From the NCBI GenBank assembly GCA_032871835.1, contig CM065297.1:16971098-17035097 (forward strand): a DNA stretch of 64,000 nucleotides. Direction: 5' to 3'. Below, in pieces: positions 47,047 through 60,566 of this stretch. Source of the stretch: Dipteronia dyeriana. Lineage: Eukaryota; Streptophyta; Magnoliopsida; Sapindales; Sapindaceae. The notes beneath the pieces are model-generated. The model made no database searches. It saw only the letters and a program-made list of their open reading frames with translations, and was not told where the DNA came from. The translations under genes were made by a program, and so were the position numbers. Every line of letters begins with the position of its first letter. Position 1 is the first letter of the stretch.

Positions 47047-47628
47047 GGACCCTGCTTGGCACACCGGATTGGACTGAGATTGGATAATTTTAGTCCCAAT
47101 CCGGTGTTTGGTGCACGTTTGGAAGACATGACAATTAGTCCAAAAAGCAAAATAATCTCATGTTTGTGGGATTAAATAAACCCACCTCCCCACCCATCTT
47201 TATTAATCCCAGGACTATTTTACTATGGTTCCCATCCATATAGGCAAAACATTTTCATCTTCTAAACTGTTGTTGATACCTTTGAAATTATTATAGTTAA
47301 AAATAATTTAGTTAAAAATAATATATATATTAAAAATACTTTTGGATATTGTTACTTTAATAATAAAAAAAATAAAATATTTATTCTTCAAATACATATT
47401 TTAATATTTTATTTTTCAAATTTAAAATATTATTATATTTAGTATAATCTCAGGTTTTACCAAACAAAATATAGTATTGATTCAGTCCAGTCCCATGTTT
47501 CTCCAAACACAGTATAGTATTAATTTAGTCCAGTCTAGTCCAGTCCAATCTCATTTAATCCCAATCTCATCTCAATCCAATCATATCCCATAAAATAGTC
47601 TAATCCAATCTTATACATCAAACGGGGC
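47047..47628. mobile_element. Tourist-like (PIF/Harbinger) MITE
   Basis: Flanked by TTA on both sides (47044-47046 and 47629-47631). Terminal repeats GACCCTGCTTGGCA and the complement of GCCCCGTTTGATGT, followed inward by ATTGG/CCAAT-rich subterminal repeats (AGTCCAGTCCAATCTCA-like). The 3-bp TTA target and G/C start are PIF/Harbinger traits. Confidence 0.75.
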
Positions 47629-47769
47629 TTAGAAGTTTAGAACTCTAAACTATTTGAATTGGTATTTAAAATTAAATAAATAAACAAATAAAACATTTTC
47701 TTTTGATAAATAGCCCAGTAACATTGTTGGTAACGAAACTTAGCCAAACCCATTATAATATTATATTGG

Positions 47770-48060
47770 GAAAGTATCAATTTTCCCCCAATATTTTGAC
47801 CTATTGGTAAATGTTCCCCTTGTATTTTCATTTATAGCCGTTTTTCCCCTTGGAATCGAAAATATTGGCCATTTAACCCCCTCCCGTTAGCTTTTCAGTT
47901 AAAATGGCTCACTCTGACAGCTGCAGTTGTTTGAAAGACTATTTTACCCTTGAAAAGTGTTGCTTGAAGATAAAATACAATTATGCCCCTTTAATGAATC
48001 CGTTGAACACCAACGGCTATATTTCAATCTATAAAAACATCACCTCTCCAACATAGTTGC
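47770..48060 (+). promoter_or_regulatory. Possible MULE terminus and promoter of GRF gene
   Basis: A run of phrases such as AAATGTTCCCC, GCCGTTTTTCCCC, GGCCATTTAACCCC resembles plant MULE terminal regions. TCTATAAAAACA at about 48030 is a plausible TATA box for the ORF at 48364. I found no matching opposite terminus. Confidence 0.35.
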
Positions 48061-48094
48061 ACACATTCATATTTTCCAAATATTTTTCTTTGCA

Positions 48095-48287
48095 AGCACA
48101 GCTGCACACAGTCATCTTTTTCATTCAATTTGCTTTACAAACACAGCTGCATAAATTCATCATTTTATTTTTTTTACATATTCATCTATATATATATATA
48201 CAAGCACAGCTGCACACAGTCATATTTTTCATTCATTTTGCTTTACAAACACAACTGCATAAATTCATCATTTTATTTATTTTACAC

Positions 48288-48310
<23 letters not shown>
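48095..48310. repeat. About 105-bp tandem duplication upstream of GRF ORF
   Basis: The unit AAGCACAGCTGCACACAGTCAT ... GCATAAATTCATCATTTTAT occurs twice, at about 48095-48199 and 48200-48290, followed by a TA microsatellite (48291-48334). Confidence 0.85.
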
Positions 48311-48341
<31 letters not shown>

Positions 48342-48363
48342 TAAAATACATAAATATCCTTCA

Positions 48364-48732
48364 ATGGAAGGAAGTTCCAGCACATTAACTAACATCAATG
48401 GTGGAGTTACAATCATAAATAAAATATGTTTTTGTGGGAAAAATGTTGGATTGAAGATCTCTGAATCAAAAAACAATCCAGGTAAATTGTATTATTGTTG
48501 TGAAAAAAGGCAGTGCAAATGTTTTATTTGGTGGCAGCAATATGAAAGAGATTTTATAGGATGCCAACAAAGGGTTGAAGAAATGAGTAGAGATGAAGAA
48601 GAAATCAAAGTATTAAATTAGAAGATGCAAATCATGGAAACATGTTTACATGGAAGAATGCACAAGTTGGAGTCCATGCAAAGTGGCTTAAGGATGATGA
48701 TGCTAGCTAATATGTTTTTCTTTGGTATTTAA
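48364..48732 (+). pseudogene. GRF-type zinc-finger protein with premature stop
   Basis: The ATG at 48364 opens 85 codons. Residues ~22-58 carry the zf-GRF pattern: C-F-C-G, then N-N-P-G-K-L-Y-Y-C-C and C-K-C-F-I-W-W. The TAG at 48619 is followed in frame by 36 more codons: a short amphipathic helix and a hydrophobic Met/Phe-rich end, stop at 48730. Plant proteins of this small family usually have a GRF finger, a coiled coil and a C-terminal hydrophobic segment, so the TAG is probably a mutated CAG. GRF fingers bind nucleic acid. It may be TE-associated, lying next to a MULE transposase fragment. Confidence 0.7.
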
Positions 48733-49068
48733 ATAGCTATGCTTTTTTCTAAATGTAATGAACATGTGATTCATGTTGACAATTAGTAATGAAAGCAACA
48801 ACAATAGTTTAAGTACTTCAACTCATACATAGTTAATCAAACTTACTAAGCATTCATACATAGTTATAATACTATCAAAAGCATGCAGAATCATTTTCCA
48901 CAGCTAAGCATTATAATCAATTCAACCAAATCCTAAGAAGTGGTTGCAAAAGTATACTAAAATTCAACCAAAAACTAGCAAACATAAATTGTACCAATAG
49001 ATAAGCAATATAATCAGTTTAAGTGCTTACAAAAACCATACTAATATCCTACTAAGGCAGATGTATGA

Positions 49069-50333
49069 TCAATTTAAATGCATTGTCACTTGGGAATGTG
49101 GTTTGGTATGAACCTGAGTGGGAGGCTGTGAGGAAAAGGCACCACCATGTGCTGGTTGTGAAGATGAGGTTGTTTCGTGTTCTAGTTGTGCATAAGAGAC
49201 TGTTCTGTTTGCTGGTTGTGAAGAGAAGACACCACCCTTTGCAACCTTCTACTCAAAAAAATAACAAAAGAAAATAAACAGTTCATAGTGAATATCATGA
49301 ACAAATTTAGAAGTGTTTAAAAATAATATTATTACCTTAGTATTTATAGAAGTGGGAACTAGTTTGCAATTCCTTTTATTGTGTCCGGATTGTGAAGAGG
49401 AGGCGGTTTTTTGTGTTGGTTGTGAAGATGAGTTACTACCCTTTGCAACCTTGTGTACACAAAAACAGTTAAAAATAATAATTAGTAATAAATATCATAG
49501 ACAATTTTAGAAGTGTTTAAAAATAACATCATTACCTTATTGCTGTCAAAAGTATTAACTGCTTTGCAAGTCCTTTTGTTGTGGCCGGGTTGTTTGCATT
49601 TTGCACAAATAACACTACCACGCCTAGCCGCTTTGGGTTTCTCACTTGATTCTCTCTTCCTTAGAAGCTTCGGTCTACCGGGTTTCTTTATCAATGGAGG
49701 TGGATCAACATGCGCTACTTCAATATCAACCCATGCACATATATTTGGAATGGGATGGATCATGCTACAGTAGGTTGCAACAAATGCCGACTTTGACAAG
49801 CTTGGGTGAACAAAGTCAATTAACCTCTCATTAGCTACACCCATTCCGTAAAAGTGTCTAATACCAGCCAATGCATGGCTGCATGGCACCCCATTAATCT
49901 GCCATTGACCACACTCACATGAGGCATCTTGTAGTTTGGTAGTATAGGCCCTGGTTAAACCCAACATCTCATATTCTCCTTCTCCTGCATGTATCATTGT
50001 AAGGATTCTACTGTCTAAACTAGCTTGAACTATCTTTTTGTTAACACTTGGTGGGAACTCGGTTTTCCACCTTTGGCAATCCTCTTTTCTTTGCTGAAAT
50101 CTAGTCATCACCAATCTTCTAATGTATTCTAGCAAGCTCAAATATGTCCTAACCCTATAATCCCCCAACAAATTATTGAATGCTTCAGTCATGTTATTAG
50201 CGACATGATCACACTTAATATTAGGATCAAAGGCATGTCTAGACCAATGTTTGGGTTCTATTTCTTCTAACCAGGCTTTTGCATCAGCACTCACAGTACC
50301 TATATCTGTCATAACTTTCTTGAACACATACAT
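49069..50333 (-). pseudogene. MULE transposase, C-terminal half, with duplicated 3' exon
   Basis: The main exon (50333-49536) encodes the end of a Mutator-like transposase: 'WLEEIEPKHWSRHAF', 'CDHVANNMTEAFNN', a SWIM zinc finger (C-E-C-G-Q-W ... C-S-H-A-L-A-G-I) and a CCHC knuckle (C-A-K-C-K-Q-P-G-H-N-K-R-T-C). Two introns of 86 bp (49535-49450) and 90 bp (49335-49246), both GTAAT...AG and phase 0, separate two extra exons that both start V-A-K-G; the first repeats 'GHNKRNCK'. Stop TGA is at 49069. The DDE catalytic domain upstream is missing: stops precede 50333 and the similarity ends near 50400. So it is 5' truncated. Read directly, the family is clear; expression is unknown. Confidence 0.85.
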
Positions 50334-50399
50334 GCTCTACTAGCTTCCTAAAAAAGGTCTTTTAGTTTTTCTGTGGCCATACAACACCACGCAAGTGAC

Positions 50400-52560
50400 A
50401 TGCAATTACTAGGTTGAATTGAATAAATTATTTGTTAATTGTTAGCATCAGTGATGCTTTAGTGGAGTCAATTAATAGCTTAGTAGAATCTTTTAATATG
50501 TTGGATAAATTAATTGTTATTTATTAAGTAAATTCGTGATAAGTGGATTGTATTTGTTATGCACTACTTACCAATTATTTCCTAGATTCATTGAATTATT
50601 AATTGTTTATTGCTTTATTGATTGTATGGCTCATAAATAGTCAAGTTATAGATTAAATGGATATAGATGAAATTATTGAAAACAAATCGTCTCCCCTTAC
50701 ATCGTATCTGTTTCTTTCCTCATTTGTTTATTCTTATGTATTTCAAACCTGAAATACTATATCTTCCTTAATTTATCACTATATATTTTTCAGGATCAGA
50801 AAAATACATAACTTCAAATATTAATATACAAGCTTCACATATCGCAAAAGCTTACGTTGGAACTTTGAAGATTTCATATTGAATCATAAAGGAGATACGG
50901 ATCAATTAATCCCTCCCCTTACCGGAACAAATTAAAAGGACTGGTCTTATTCAATTTTTGGTTCTTCTAATAGTCGGATGTGTCATGTCACATGTGTATA
51001 CATATCTAGTGGGTGTGGTGTGGGTGGATAGCTTGTTTGTTTTATCAAATTCATGTTCACAAATATTCTTCGTTTGTGATGATAAAGAATGCTGATTCTT
51101 GTAATATACAGGTGTGTATCTATTATTATTATTATTATTATTAAATTGAACACCGGTTGGATCAAGAGTTTATCGAGATCGGACAAAATCAATATGACTT
51201 CTTATATAAAAGAGAAGTCTTCGATTCATTTTACGATTTAATTAGAAAATATAAAACAATTAGTATTTATTATTACAAGACTTGGACAATATTGGGAGCT
51301 ATTTTAAAGTCTTCTACCAACAGGTTATTTGTGTCGTGATTTTTACATTTAGTTAGCTAGTTAGATTCGCGTAAAATACAATAATTTATAAGATAAATTC
51401 AGCACTTATAAAAAATATTAAATTCTACGTAGATGCATGAATTCAAGATAAGGTTTTGTAACCAAACCAAATATTCTTATTTGTTATAGTCTTATATTTT
51501 TATAATAATAATAATAATAATAAATCATTGAACTGACGATATATTTAACACGAAATACGGCCACACAAATGTAAAATAATCATTCGTTCAATATAACGTT
51601 TTTGTCACACAAATGTAATCCTAAGGGATGAGTTAGTTAAAAACATAGGATTGTGCTAGTGGTAACCAGTACCAGTAAACCCATTATAAATACATCCAGT
51701 ACTGTTATGTTCGAATCGACTCTTCTGATCACCCAATTTTAAAATATTAAAATAATTAAAAGAATATATATTTTATTATCAATGCAATCATTTTCGTTGG
51801 TACATCTTGTAATATAGATCATGCTACTGCATTTGTTTTTCATTTTATTTAAATAAAAGTTAATTATATACTTATATATACAATTGATACTGAATTAGGA
51901 TTTTGTCCTTTTCTTTTACTGGATCCTAATCCTAAAGAGAATTTTTTTGATGCACCGATACACTGACACATAAGTTTTTATAAAAAAATAAAAAAAATAA
52001 TAATGGAAAAATGTGAGAAACAATACAAATGAAAAGCTGACAGGTACTTTTATATATATATATATATATATTAGATGAATCAATGGCGGATGCACCAACC
52101 GAAGATTTTCTCGATCTGAATGGTTAAACTTAATTACCATAATTATGACCGGGTGCACCAAGTGAGTGGTACACCGAAGATTTTGTCGATCGCTGAACTT
52201 ATTACCCGTAATTGTAGATTTGAGGTTTTAAAAAAGGAACTATCTCAACTATTGTGTTTTTCCTTTACTTTCTGTAAGATTTCTTCATTGTAATGGGAGT
52301 TGTAACCTGACCCTTGCCTGTAAGTTATAACTTACTGGAGTTGATATTGCATTATTGCCGGTTCAACAGATCACTTGCTCAACTATCAATTATTGAAAAA
52401 AAAAAAAAAAAAACAATGGGAGACAGTAAGGTGACGGTGGGATCGGTGCATTGTCAGCAAAGATTAGGAAATACAAAGTCATCCAAAATTGGGTTCCTTT
52501 TGTGACCAATTTCAATCGCTTTGAAATAAGTTGTCCAAAAGTCATACAACACTGCGCGCT
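50400..52560. other. AT-rich intergenic stretch
   Basis: No gene is recognised. A TAT microsatellite lies at 51120-51142, a TAA run at 51501-51523 and a TA run at 52052-52072. The words GGATGCACCAACCGAAGATTTT and GTACACCGAAGATTTTGTCG (about 52088-52190) repeat, possibly part of a degraded MITE. Confidence 0.45.
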
Positions 52561-52569
52561 TTTACCGCT

Positions 52570-52673
52570 AAGCCTATAAATATCTCAGAAGTCGCCTGTG
52601 TACACCTCTTCACTACAACAAACCTGAGACCCATTCCACCGGATTCTTTCTGTCTTCTCTTCAGCCTTCAGGT
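52570..52673 (+). promoter_or_regulatory. Possible orphan core promoter and 5' UTR
   Basis: CCTATAAATATCTC (52573-52586) is a good plant TATA box. About 30 bp on comes a CT/CA-rich leader (CACTACAACAAACCTGAGACC, around 52611) and then CTTCAG|GTACGC, a plausible 5' UTR intron donor near 52671. No coding exon follows within the window; the chloroplast-derived fragment comes next. Confidence 0.35.
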
Positions 52674-52728
52674 ACGCTAGACTACAGTGTCTGCCACGTT
52701 ACCAGAAACTTGTTTAAGACGGTCTTAG

Positions 52729-53151
<423 letters not shown>

Positions 53152-53154
53152 TAA

Positions 53155-53570
53155 GATGGAACAGAATAAGATTGGATCGATTGTTCTGCATTGTGTTTGA
53201 AAAGTTTGGAACAGAACTGTTAAAGGTCGTTTGTTTTTTTTTTAATTTAAAACTTAATGGATCTGAATTGAACTCATTAAGTTGCTTTGTTTGTTTTTTT
53301 TAAGTGGTTAAACAACTTAAAAATAAAAATAAAAAATAACTTAAAATAAAAAATAAAAAATAAGAAATACTGACTTTTAACTTATTAATTTCAGATAAAA
53401 TTTAATATATTCACTTCCAAATTTACCCTCCCAAAAAAGATTTATTTCCAAATTTATTCTAATTTGATAATTGATATGGTGTAGAATTCTTATATATAAC
53501 ATATTTTTTATTTTAAACGGGTTTTAGAAAAGAAAAAAAAACTCTAATCACTTCTTTATACTAACTTTTT
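53155..53570. other. AT-rich intergenic stretch
   Basis: Nothing recognisable; A/T homopolymer runs. Confidence 0.5.
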
Positions 53571-54200
<630 letters not shown>

Positions 54201-55134
54201 AATAAATTAAACTTGAACTTTGTTTGCAAAACATGCAAATTTTTATCCTTTGATAAAAATTTTGTTTTGTTAAATTGAATTTTGTTTACAAAAGAATATA
54301 AAAAAAATCTTATAAGAAATGGTGCATGTTAAATTGTTTCTTTTAAATAGTATGGGTATAAATGTAAAATTAGTTATTTTCAAATAATTTTATTTTAGAA
54401 AAACAAATATGTTGACAGTACATTCAGATGTGAGAAGAAAAAAACAAACAAACAAACAAACAAACAAACATGTCATTCAGATTCAGATTTCAGTCCACAT
54501 TCAGTCTTCAGAAAAATTCAGAACTAATCAGTTTTCAGATAAAAAAACAAACGACCCATTAATTGTACTATTATATATTTGGTATGACATAAACAGGACG
54601 GAACAAGATGTTCAAATGACTAAAGTACCCTTCTTATGTATAACAACATATATTATTTTTTTTTATCATTTTGGGAGGACTTATTTTATCATTTTTTATC
54701 ATTATTTTAAATCAATTTTAATACTCAATTATGCTCAAATTTAATACTTTTTTTTAACAAAGTGTAAATTTACTGGAGATTCAATATTGAATTGTTGCTG
54801 AACTTGAGCAAACATATCAACATATCATGTATGTCACAGTAATTATCAATTACAAGCTAAACTCGAGATTTTCCTTATCCAATAACTGGACATTCTCAGA
54901 AACAAACTCGAACAAGTTACTGTATTTTGAGATTTCGGTGAAGTGCATGAATTTATTCAAGAAGAACAAAAGCAAACCAACAATCCAAACTGCAACAACC
55001 CAAAATCTCACAACACCCATAACGCCAAGCAAGGACACAACAACTCTGATATGAACCTCACCAAGAGCAGTGAGACTCGGAACCAATATATGGTAACGAA
55101 AGATCTTTTACTAATCAAGTTTATAAACAAATAA
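54201..55134. other. AT-rich intergenic stretch
   Basis: No gene; an (AAAC)n microsatellite at about 54440-54469. Confidence 0.5.
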
Positions 55135-55574
55135 TGTTATCAGACCGCGACCCGTTACCTATAAGTAGGTAAGAACCAACGGTATCAAGAAGTTGAAGAC
55201 GCCACACTCAAGAACAAGAAGACGATGTGAATGATAATTCTAGATTTCATAACCAAAAGAGATGAACTCTCGCTATTTTTTTTTATTCAATCAAGTCTGG
55301 CGAATTACATCCAATTCATTCCTTTATAAACTAAAACCCTAAATGAAAAGAAAGGCTACAAGCCAACCTAAAAGGAAACAAGAAAATTCGGCCATTAAGG
55401 CCTTATAATCAGAAAACTAAATTGGGCAATAATTGCCTTACAAACAAAGAAAAACTAAATTAAGCAACTATTGACTTACTCCCTAATTGAAAAGCTAAAT
55501 CTGGAAACAAATCAACTATTATTCTTTAGAAATTAAAAGGAAATAAATCAGTTGAAATTGAATCTCCTCCAACA
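55135..55574 (-). repeat. 3' LTR of gypsy element
   Basis: Minus strand TGTTGGAGGAG (from 55574) to GGTCTGATAACA (55135), 440 bp, with TATA-like TTTATAAAGG at 55321-55330. Boundaries rest on TG/CA ends only because the other LTR is outside. Confidence 0.6.
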
Positions 55575-55625
55575 CTTTGCCGCTCACCACAAGCCCAAAC
55601 TTGTGCCACACGCTCAATTCTCTTC

Positions 55626-56850
55626 TTATTCTGCCCAATCAATTGCTTTGATGACATTAATTAAGCATTGGTCTTCATGTGGGTTTATCTTTGACTTCAA
55701 CAATTCACAATTAGCCCAAGTGTCTTGAATTATGTCATTTAGTGCTTCTTTGAATCTCTTAGATCTTGCCCTTGTTATTGGCCAAACCGGAACATGCAAT
55801 GGATCATTTGATACAGCTGTCTTATTCTCATCATTCTCTCCCTCTTGAAAATGATTAGTCCTTAAATCGTCACTTACATCAAAAGGAGACAAATTAGAAA
55901 CATTGAAGCTTGCACTAACATTATACTCACCTGGAAGGTCTAACATGTATGTCTTGTCATTGATCATTTCAATCACTTGAAATGGGTCATCTCCCATTGG
56001 AAGTAGTTTAGAACACCGATGGGTTGGAAACCGTTCCTTCCTCATATGCAACCACACCTAATCACTGGGCTCAAACACAACTTTCTTACGCCCTTTATTT
56101 GTTTGGTTGGCATATTGCTCTGTTCTTCTCTCTATGTTTTGCCGAGTCTTTTCATGGATTTGCTTAACAAAATCTGTCTTTTTCTTTCCATCCAAGTTAA
56201 CATGCTCATTCACAGGTAAATGAATTAAATCAAAAGGAGTCAATGGGTTAAAACCATACACAATTTCAAAAGGCAAAAACTGAGTTGCATAATGCACGCT
56301 CCTATTATAAGCAAACTCTATATGCGGCAAACAATCCTCCCATGTTTTCAAGTTCTTTTGTATTACAGCACGCAACAAAGTAGATAAAATTCCTATTAAC
56401 TACTTCAGTTTGATCATCAGTTTGTGGATGACAAGTAGTAGAAAATAAAAGTTTAGTGCCTAACTTACCCCACAAAGTCTTCCAAAAGTAGCTTAAGAAC
56501 TTAACATCTCTATCCGAAACAATGGTCTTAGGAATGCCATGCAATCTCTCAATTTCTTTGAAAAAGAAATCAGCAATATGTGATGAATCATCGGTTTTAT
56601 GATAAGGAATGAAATGTGCCATTTTAGAAAACCTATCAACAACCACATATATAGAGTTCCTACCCCTTTTTGACCTAGGCAAACCCAACACAAAATCCAT
56701 AAAAATATCAATATAAAGTCCACTAGGTATAGGCAAAGGAGTATACAATTCGTGATGCTTAACCCTAGACTTGGCTACACCAAAATGCCCCATTAAACCT
56801 CCCTCATGACCTTCTCTAACAAGCAATTCACGTAAAGAACTCTTATGCAC
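55626..56850 (-). pseudogene. Gypsy integrase
   Basis: '[13 protein letters not shown]', '[12 protein letters not shown]', '[14 protein letters not shown]' and 'TEVVNRN' mark the DDE core; '[21 protein letters not shown]' and 'MRKERFP' follow, and the C-terminus is 'ITRARSKRFKEALNDIIQ'. The zinc-binding region is cut short: 'GHFGVAKS' joins directly to '[12 protein letters not shown]', so the C-x-x-C half of the HHCC finger is gone. A frameshift lies near 56370-56400. Confidence 0.85.
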
Positions 56851-56862
56851 ACATAATTTAGT

Positions 56863-58260
56863 TTATTTAAACAAAATTCCATCATGCCTATAAAATTTGC
56901 CAAATGCAACCTTTTCACATGCATTGAATACATTTCCAAAATCAGAATCTTCTACATACAATTCTTTATTGTAGTCAAAACCAAACAATCTAGCATCCAA
57001 AATAGAAAGTAGAACATACCTTCTAGACAGAGCATCAGCGACCACGTTTTCCTTACCCTTTTTGTACTTGATCACATATGAAAATGTTTCAATGAACTCC
57101 ACTCACTTGGCATGCCACTTATTTAGCTTGTGTTGCCCCTTTATATGCTTTAAGGACTAATGATCTGTGTGAATCACAGATTCTTTTGGCCAAAGGTAGC
57201 ATTGCCAAGTTTCCAATGCCCTAATCAAAGCGTACATCTCCTTGTCATAGGTATGATAATTCAAGGCCGCTCCACTTATCTTCTCACTAAAATATGCAAT
57301 AGGACGACCTTTTTGCAATATAACAGCTCCGATACCTATTCCTGAAACATCGCACTCAATCTCAAAAGTTTTAGCAAAGTCAGGTAAAGCAAGGAAATGT
57401 GCATTAGTTAATTTTTCCTTAATCAAGTTAAATGTCTTTTCTTGTTCATTACCCTACTTAACATTCTTTTTGATAACTTTAGTTAAAGGTGCAACTACAC
57501 TACTAAAATCTTTCACAAACCTCTTATAAAAGCTAGTCAACCCATGAAAACTTCTCACTTGTCCCACATTTGTAGGTTTCGACCACTTCTTAATTGCCTT
57601 AACCTTTTCTTCATCAACCCCAATTCCCTTAGCACTAACAACAAAACCCAGAAATACAAGCTTATCGTTTCAAAATGTACACTTTTTGAGATTAGCAAAC
57701 AACTTTTCTGTTCTTAAAACACCTAGAACAAGTTTTAAATGTTCAACATGTTCATCCAAGTTTTTGCTATAAATCATAATGTCATCAAAGTAAAAAACCA
57801 CAAATTTTCCAATAAAAGCATGCAAAACATGGTTCATTAATCTCATAAAAGTACTTGGTGCAATAGTTAATCCAAAAGGCATAACTAACCACTCATATAA
57901 ACCATATTTTGTTTTGAAAACAGTTTTCCACTCATCACCTTCCTTCATCCTAATTTGATGATATCCACTTTTAAGATCAATTTTAGTAAAAACAATAGAA
58001 CTATGCAATTCATCAAGCATATCATCTAATCTAAGAATAGGATGTCGATACTTTACAGTGATATTGTTGATGGCACGACAATCAACGCACATCCCCCATG
58101 TTCTATCCTTCTTTGGCACAAGCAAGGGAACCACATAAGGACTCATGCTCTCATGCACATACCCCTTTTCCATGAGATCACTAACCTGCCTTTGAAGTTC
58201 CTTTGTCTCCTCGGGATTACTTCTTTATGCTGGTCTATTTGGAATGGGTGCTCCGGGTAC
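56863..58260 (-). pseudogene. Gypsy reverse transcriptase and RNase H
   Basis: RT: '[19 protein letters not shown]', '[15 protein letters not shown]', '[16 protein letters not shown]' and the catalytic Y-F-D-D-I near 57785. RNase H: '[18 protein letters not shown]', '[16 protein letters not shown]' (57157-57426) and 'GKENVVADALSRR' near 57040. Several shifts and stops separate the parts. Confidence 0.9.
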
Positions 58261-59640
58261 AAAGTCAATTTGGTGCTCAATCCCTCTTATTGGTGGTTAA
58301 CCAATAGGCATCTCTTCGGAAAAAACTTCATCAAAGTCCTGCAATAGAGAAACAACAACACTCGGCAAGGAAGGGTTAAGTCCATAATAGTACTAAAGCA
58401 AGCCTCTTTGTACAAAAGTACAATCATTTGTTGATTTGAAAACAAAGCCTTTTTGACCTCACTCTCCTTTGCATAAAAGCTTACTTCTTTTTTTTCTTAA
58501 CAACCTCTTTTTTTTCATCTTTTTTTTTCTTTTTTTTTCTATTTCGAACTCCCTTTCTTTTCTCTCTCTCTTTCTTTTGAACTCTCACTCTCACTCTTTT
58601 TTTTTGACATCTCTCTCTTTTCTTAACCTCACTTGATCTTCATACACTTGTTTTGGGATTAAAGGTACAAGAGTGATTGACTTTTTTTTAGTACAATATA
58701 CCCATCATGAGTCCCATGTCTATCGAACTGCCAAGGTCTCCCCAAAAGATATGGCCCACATTCATTGGTACCACATCACAAAGGACTTCATCTTTGTACT
58801 TTTCGATTGAAAATAACACCAATACTTGTTTAGTCACCTTGATTTCCCCACTATCATTTAACCACTATAGCTTATACGGTTTTGGATGCTTCAAAGTGAC
58901 AAAATTCAATTTCTCCACAAAACTAGTGCTACCCACATTAGTACAACTCCCCACATCAATAATCATGCTACATACCTTATCATTAACATGACAGCGAGTG
59001 TGAAAAATGTTGTCACGTTGTACCTCATCATCTTCCTTGGCTTGAGCACTAAGAGCTCTTCTTGCCACTAAAAGCTCTCTATCCAACGGATTTTCAATAT
59101 CACTTGCATCCTCCAAAGGTGGCATGGACTCATCATCAGATTCACCATCGGATTCGATTTCACCATCATCCTTCAAAACCATTACCCACTTGTTATCATC
59201 CTTCAAAACCATTACCCGCTTGTTTGAGCATTGAGTTGCAATATGACCTACTCCCAAACACTTAAAGCACTTAATGCCACGATTTCTAAAAGGTTGAGAA
59301 TCTGATTTACCTTGTTTTAATGTGCCTCCTACCTTTTGATCTTTGAAAGGTTCGGCCTTGGCCTTGAAACTAGGCTGGTCCCTTTTACTCCAATTCGGTT
59401 TCCATGATGATGAAGAACCCGAATTTTGCCCAACCCGTGTGGAACTCTTTCTCTTCAACTGTTGTTCCACCTTAATTGCCATGTGCACCATGTCACTCAA
59501 TCCAACATAATGTTGCAACTCCACCACATTTGTTATGTCTCGGTTTAGTCCACTTAAAAACCTACCCATAGTAGCCTCTCGGTCTTCCTCTACATCAGCT
59601 TGAATCATGGCTATCTCCATCTACTTGTAGTAGTCTTCAA
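58261..59640 (-). pseudogene. Gypsy gag C-terminus, zinc knuckle and protease
   Basis: From 59620 down: 'ATMGRFLSGLNRDITNVVELQ' (gag), a zinc knuckle C-F-K-C-L-G-V-G-H-I-A-T-Q-C near 59250, an acidic stretch, then the protease with I-I-D-V-G-S-C-T-N (58940). The T/CT-rich plus-strand segment 58490-58690 corresponds on the coding strand to a Lys/Glu-rich linker between protease and RT, partly frame-shifted. Confidence 0.85.
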
Positions 59641-59697
59641 CATACATCGACCCTTGAGTAAGATTTTTCAATTTTTGAAACAAACCCCTATAATAAT

Positions 59698-60339
59698 TGT
59701 AGGGAAAATAAAACCCGCGCAGCAGAAGCGTGAGAAAATTTAATAAAAATTAGGGTTTGCGTAATAAAAATTTCCCCTTTTTCAATAACAAGAACCTTAA
59801 CCTTAACCTTAGATTAATTGATGTATATAAAAAGTCTCGTACCTTTTTCTCGTGACGATTAAACAAGCACCGAATTGAATCCGTAAGATCTTCCAATCGA
59901 ATCACGAATGTGAATCACCTAGGAGTGTAGACTCCCTTTCTTTAAATTGTATACCTGAGGAATGAACCAAACAAAATCTTTTTCTTTGTTAGTTACAATT
60001 ATCCTTCAAGAGAAAAATCCAAGAACGTCCGGTCATTTGTGAATTATCAATCTAATTGATTGAAACTCGCGTGAACCCAAATTTGATTTTGTACACAAAA
60101 CCCTTTTGATGTAAAGGATACTAGTGTACTATCAAAAACAAAAACGTTCACTTTTTCTCTTTTCTCCTTGACCGAATTCTACACCCTATATCTATTAGTT
60201 GATCGAATTTTGTCTAGAGCAAAAATTAAATTTTTCTCCCTCAAAATTCTCTCCTATTAGGCCAAATTCTCTTCTTGAAAATCGCTTAGCTTGGTCGAAA
60301 TTCCTCTCATAGAAAACCTTAGGGCTGGCCGAATTTCCT

Positions 60340-60383
<44 letters not shown>

Positions 60384-60487
60384 CATAAATCCTCTCCCAA
60401 TAAGGATTTACTTGGTTGATAAAAATTCTTTCCTCAGATGGATTTATTTGGTAGTTAAAAATCATTATCTAAAAGGAATTCTATCCT

Positions 60488-60566
<79 letters not shown>

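Noticed and set aside
48057..48360. Upstream extension of the GRF ORF with Tyr-Ile repeats
   Set aside because: It translates a tandem duplication and a TA microsatellite; the ATG at 48364 fits the family start.
58490..58690. CT/T-rich microsatellite-like stretch
   Set aside because: On the coding strand it lies where related gypsy polyproteins have a Lys/Glu-rich linker between protease and RT, so it is degraded coding sequence.
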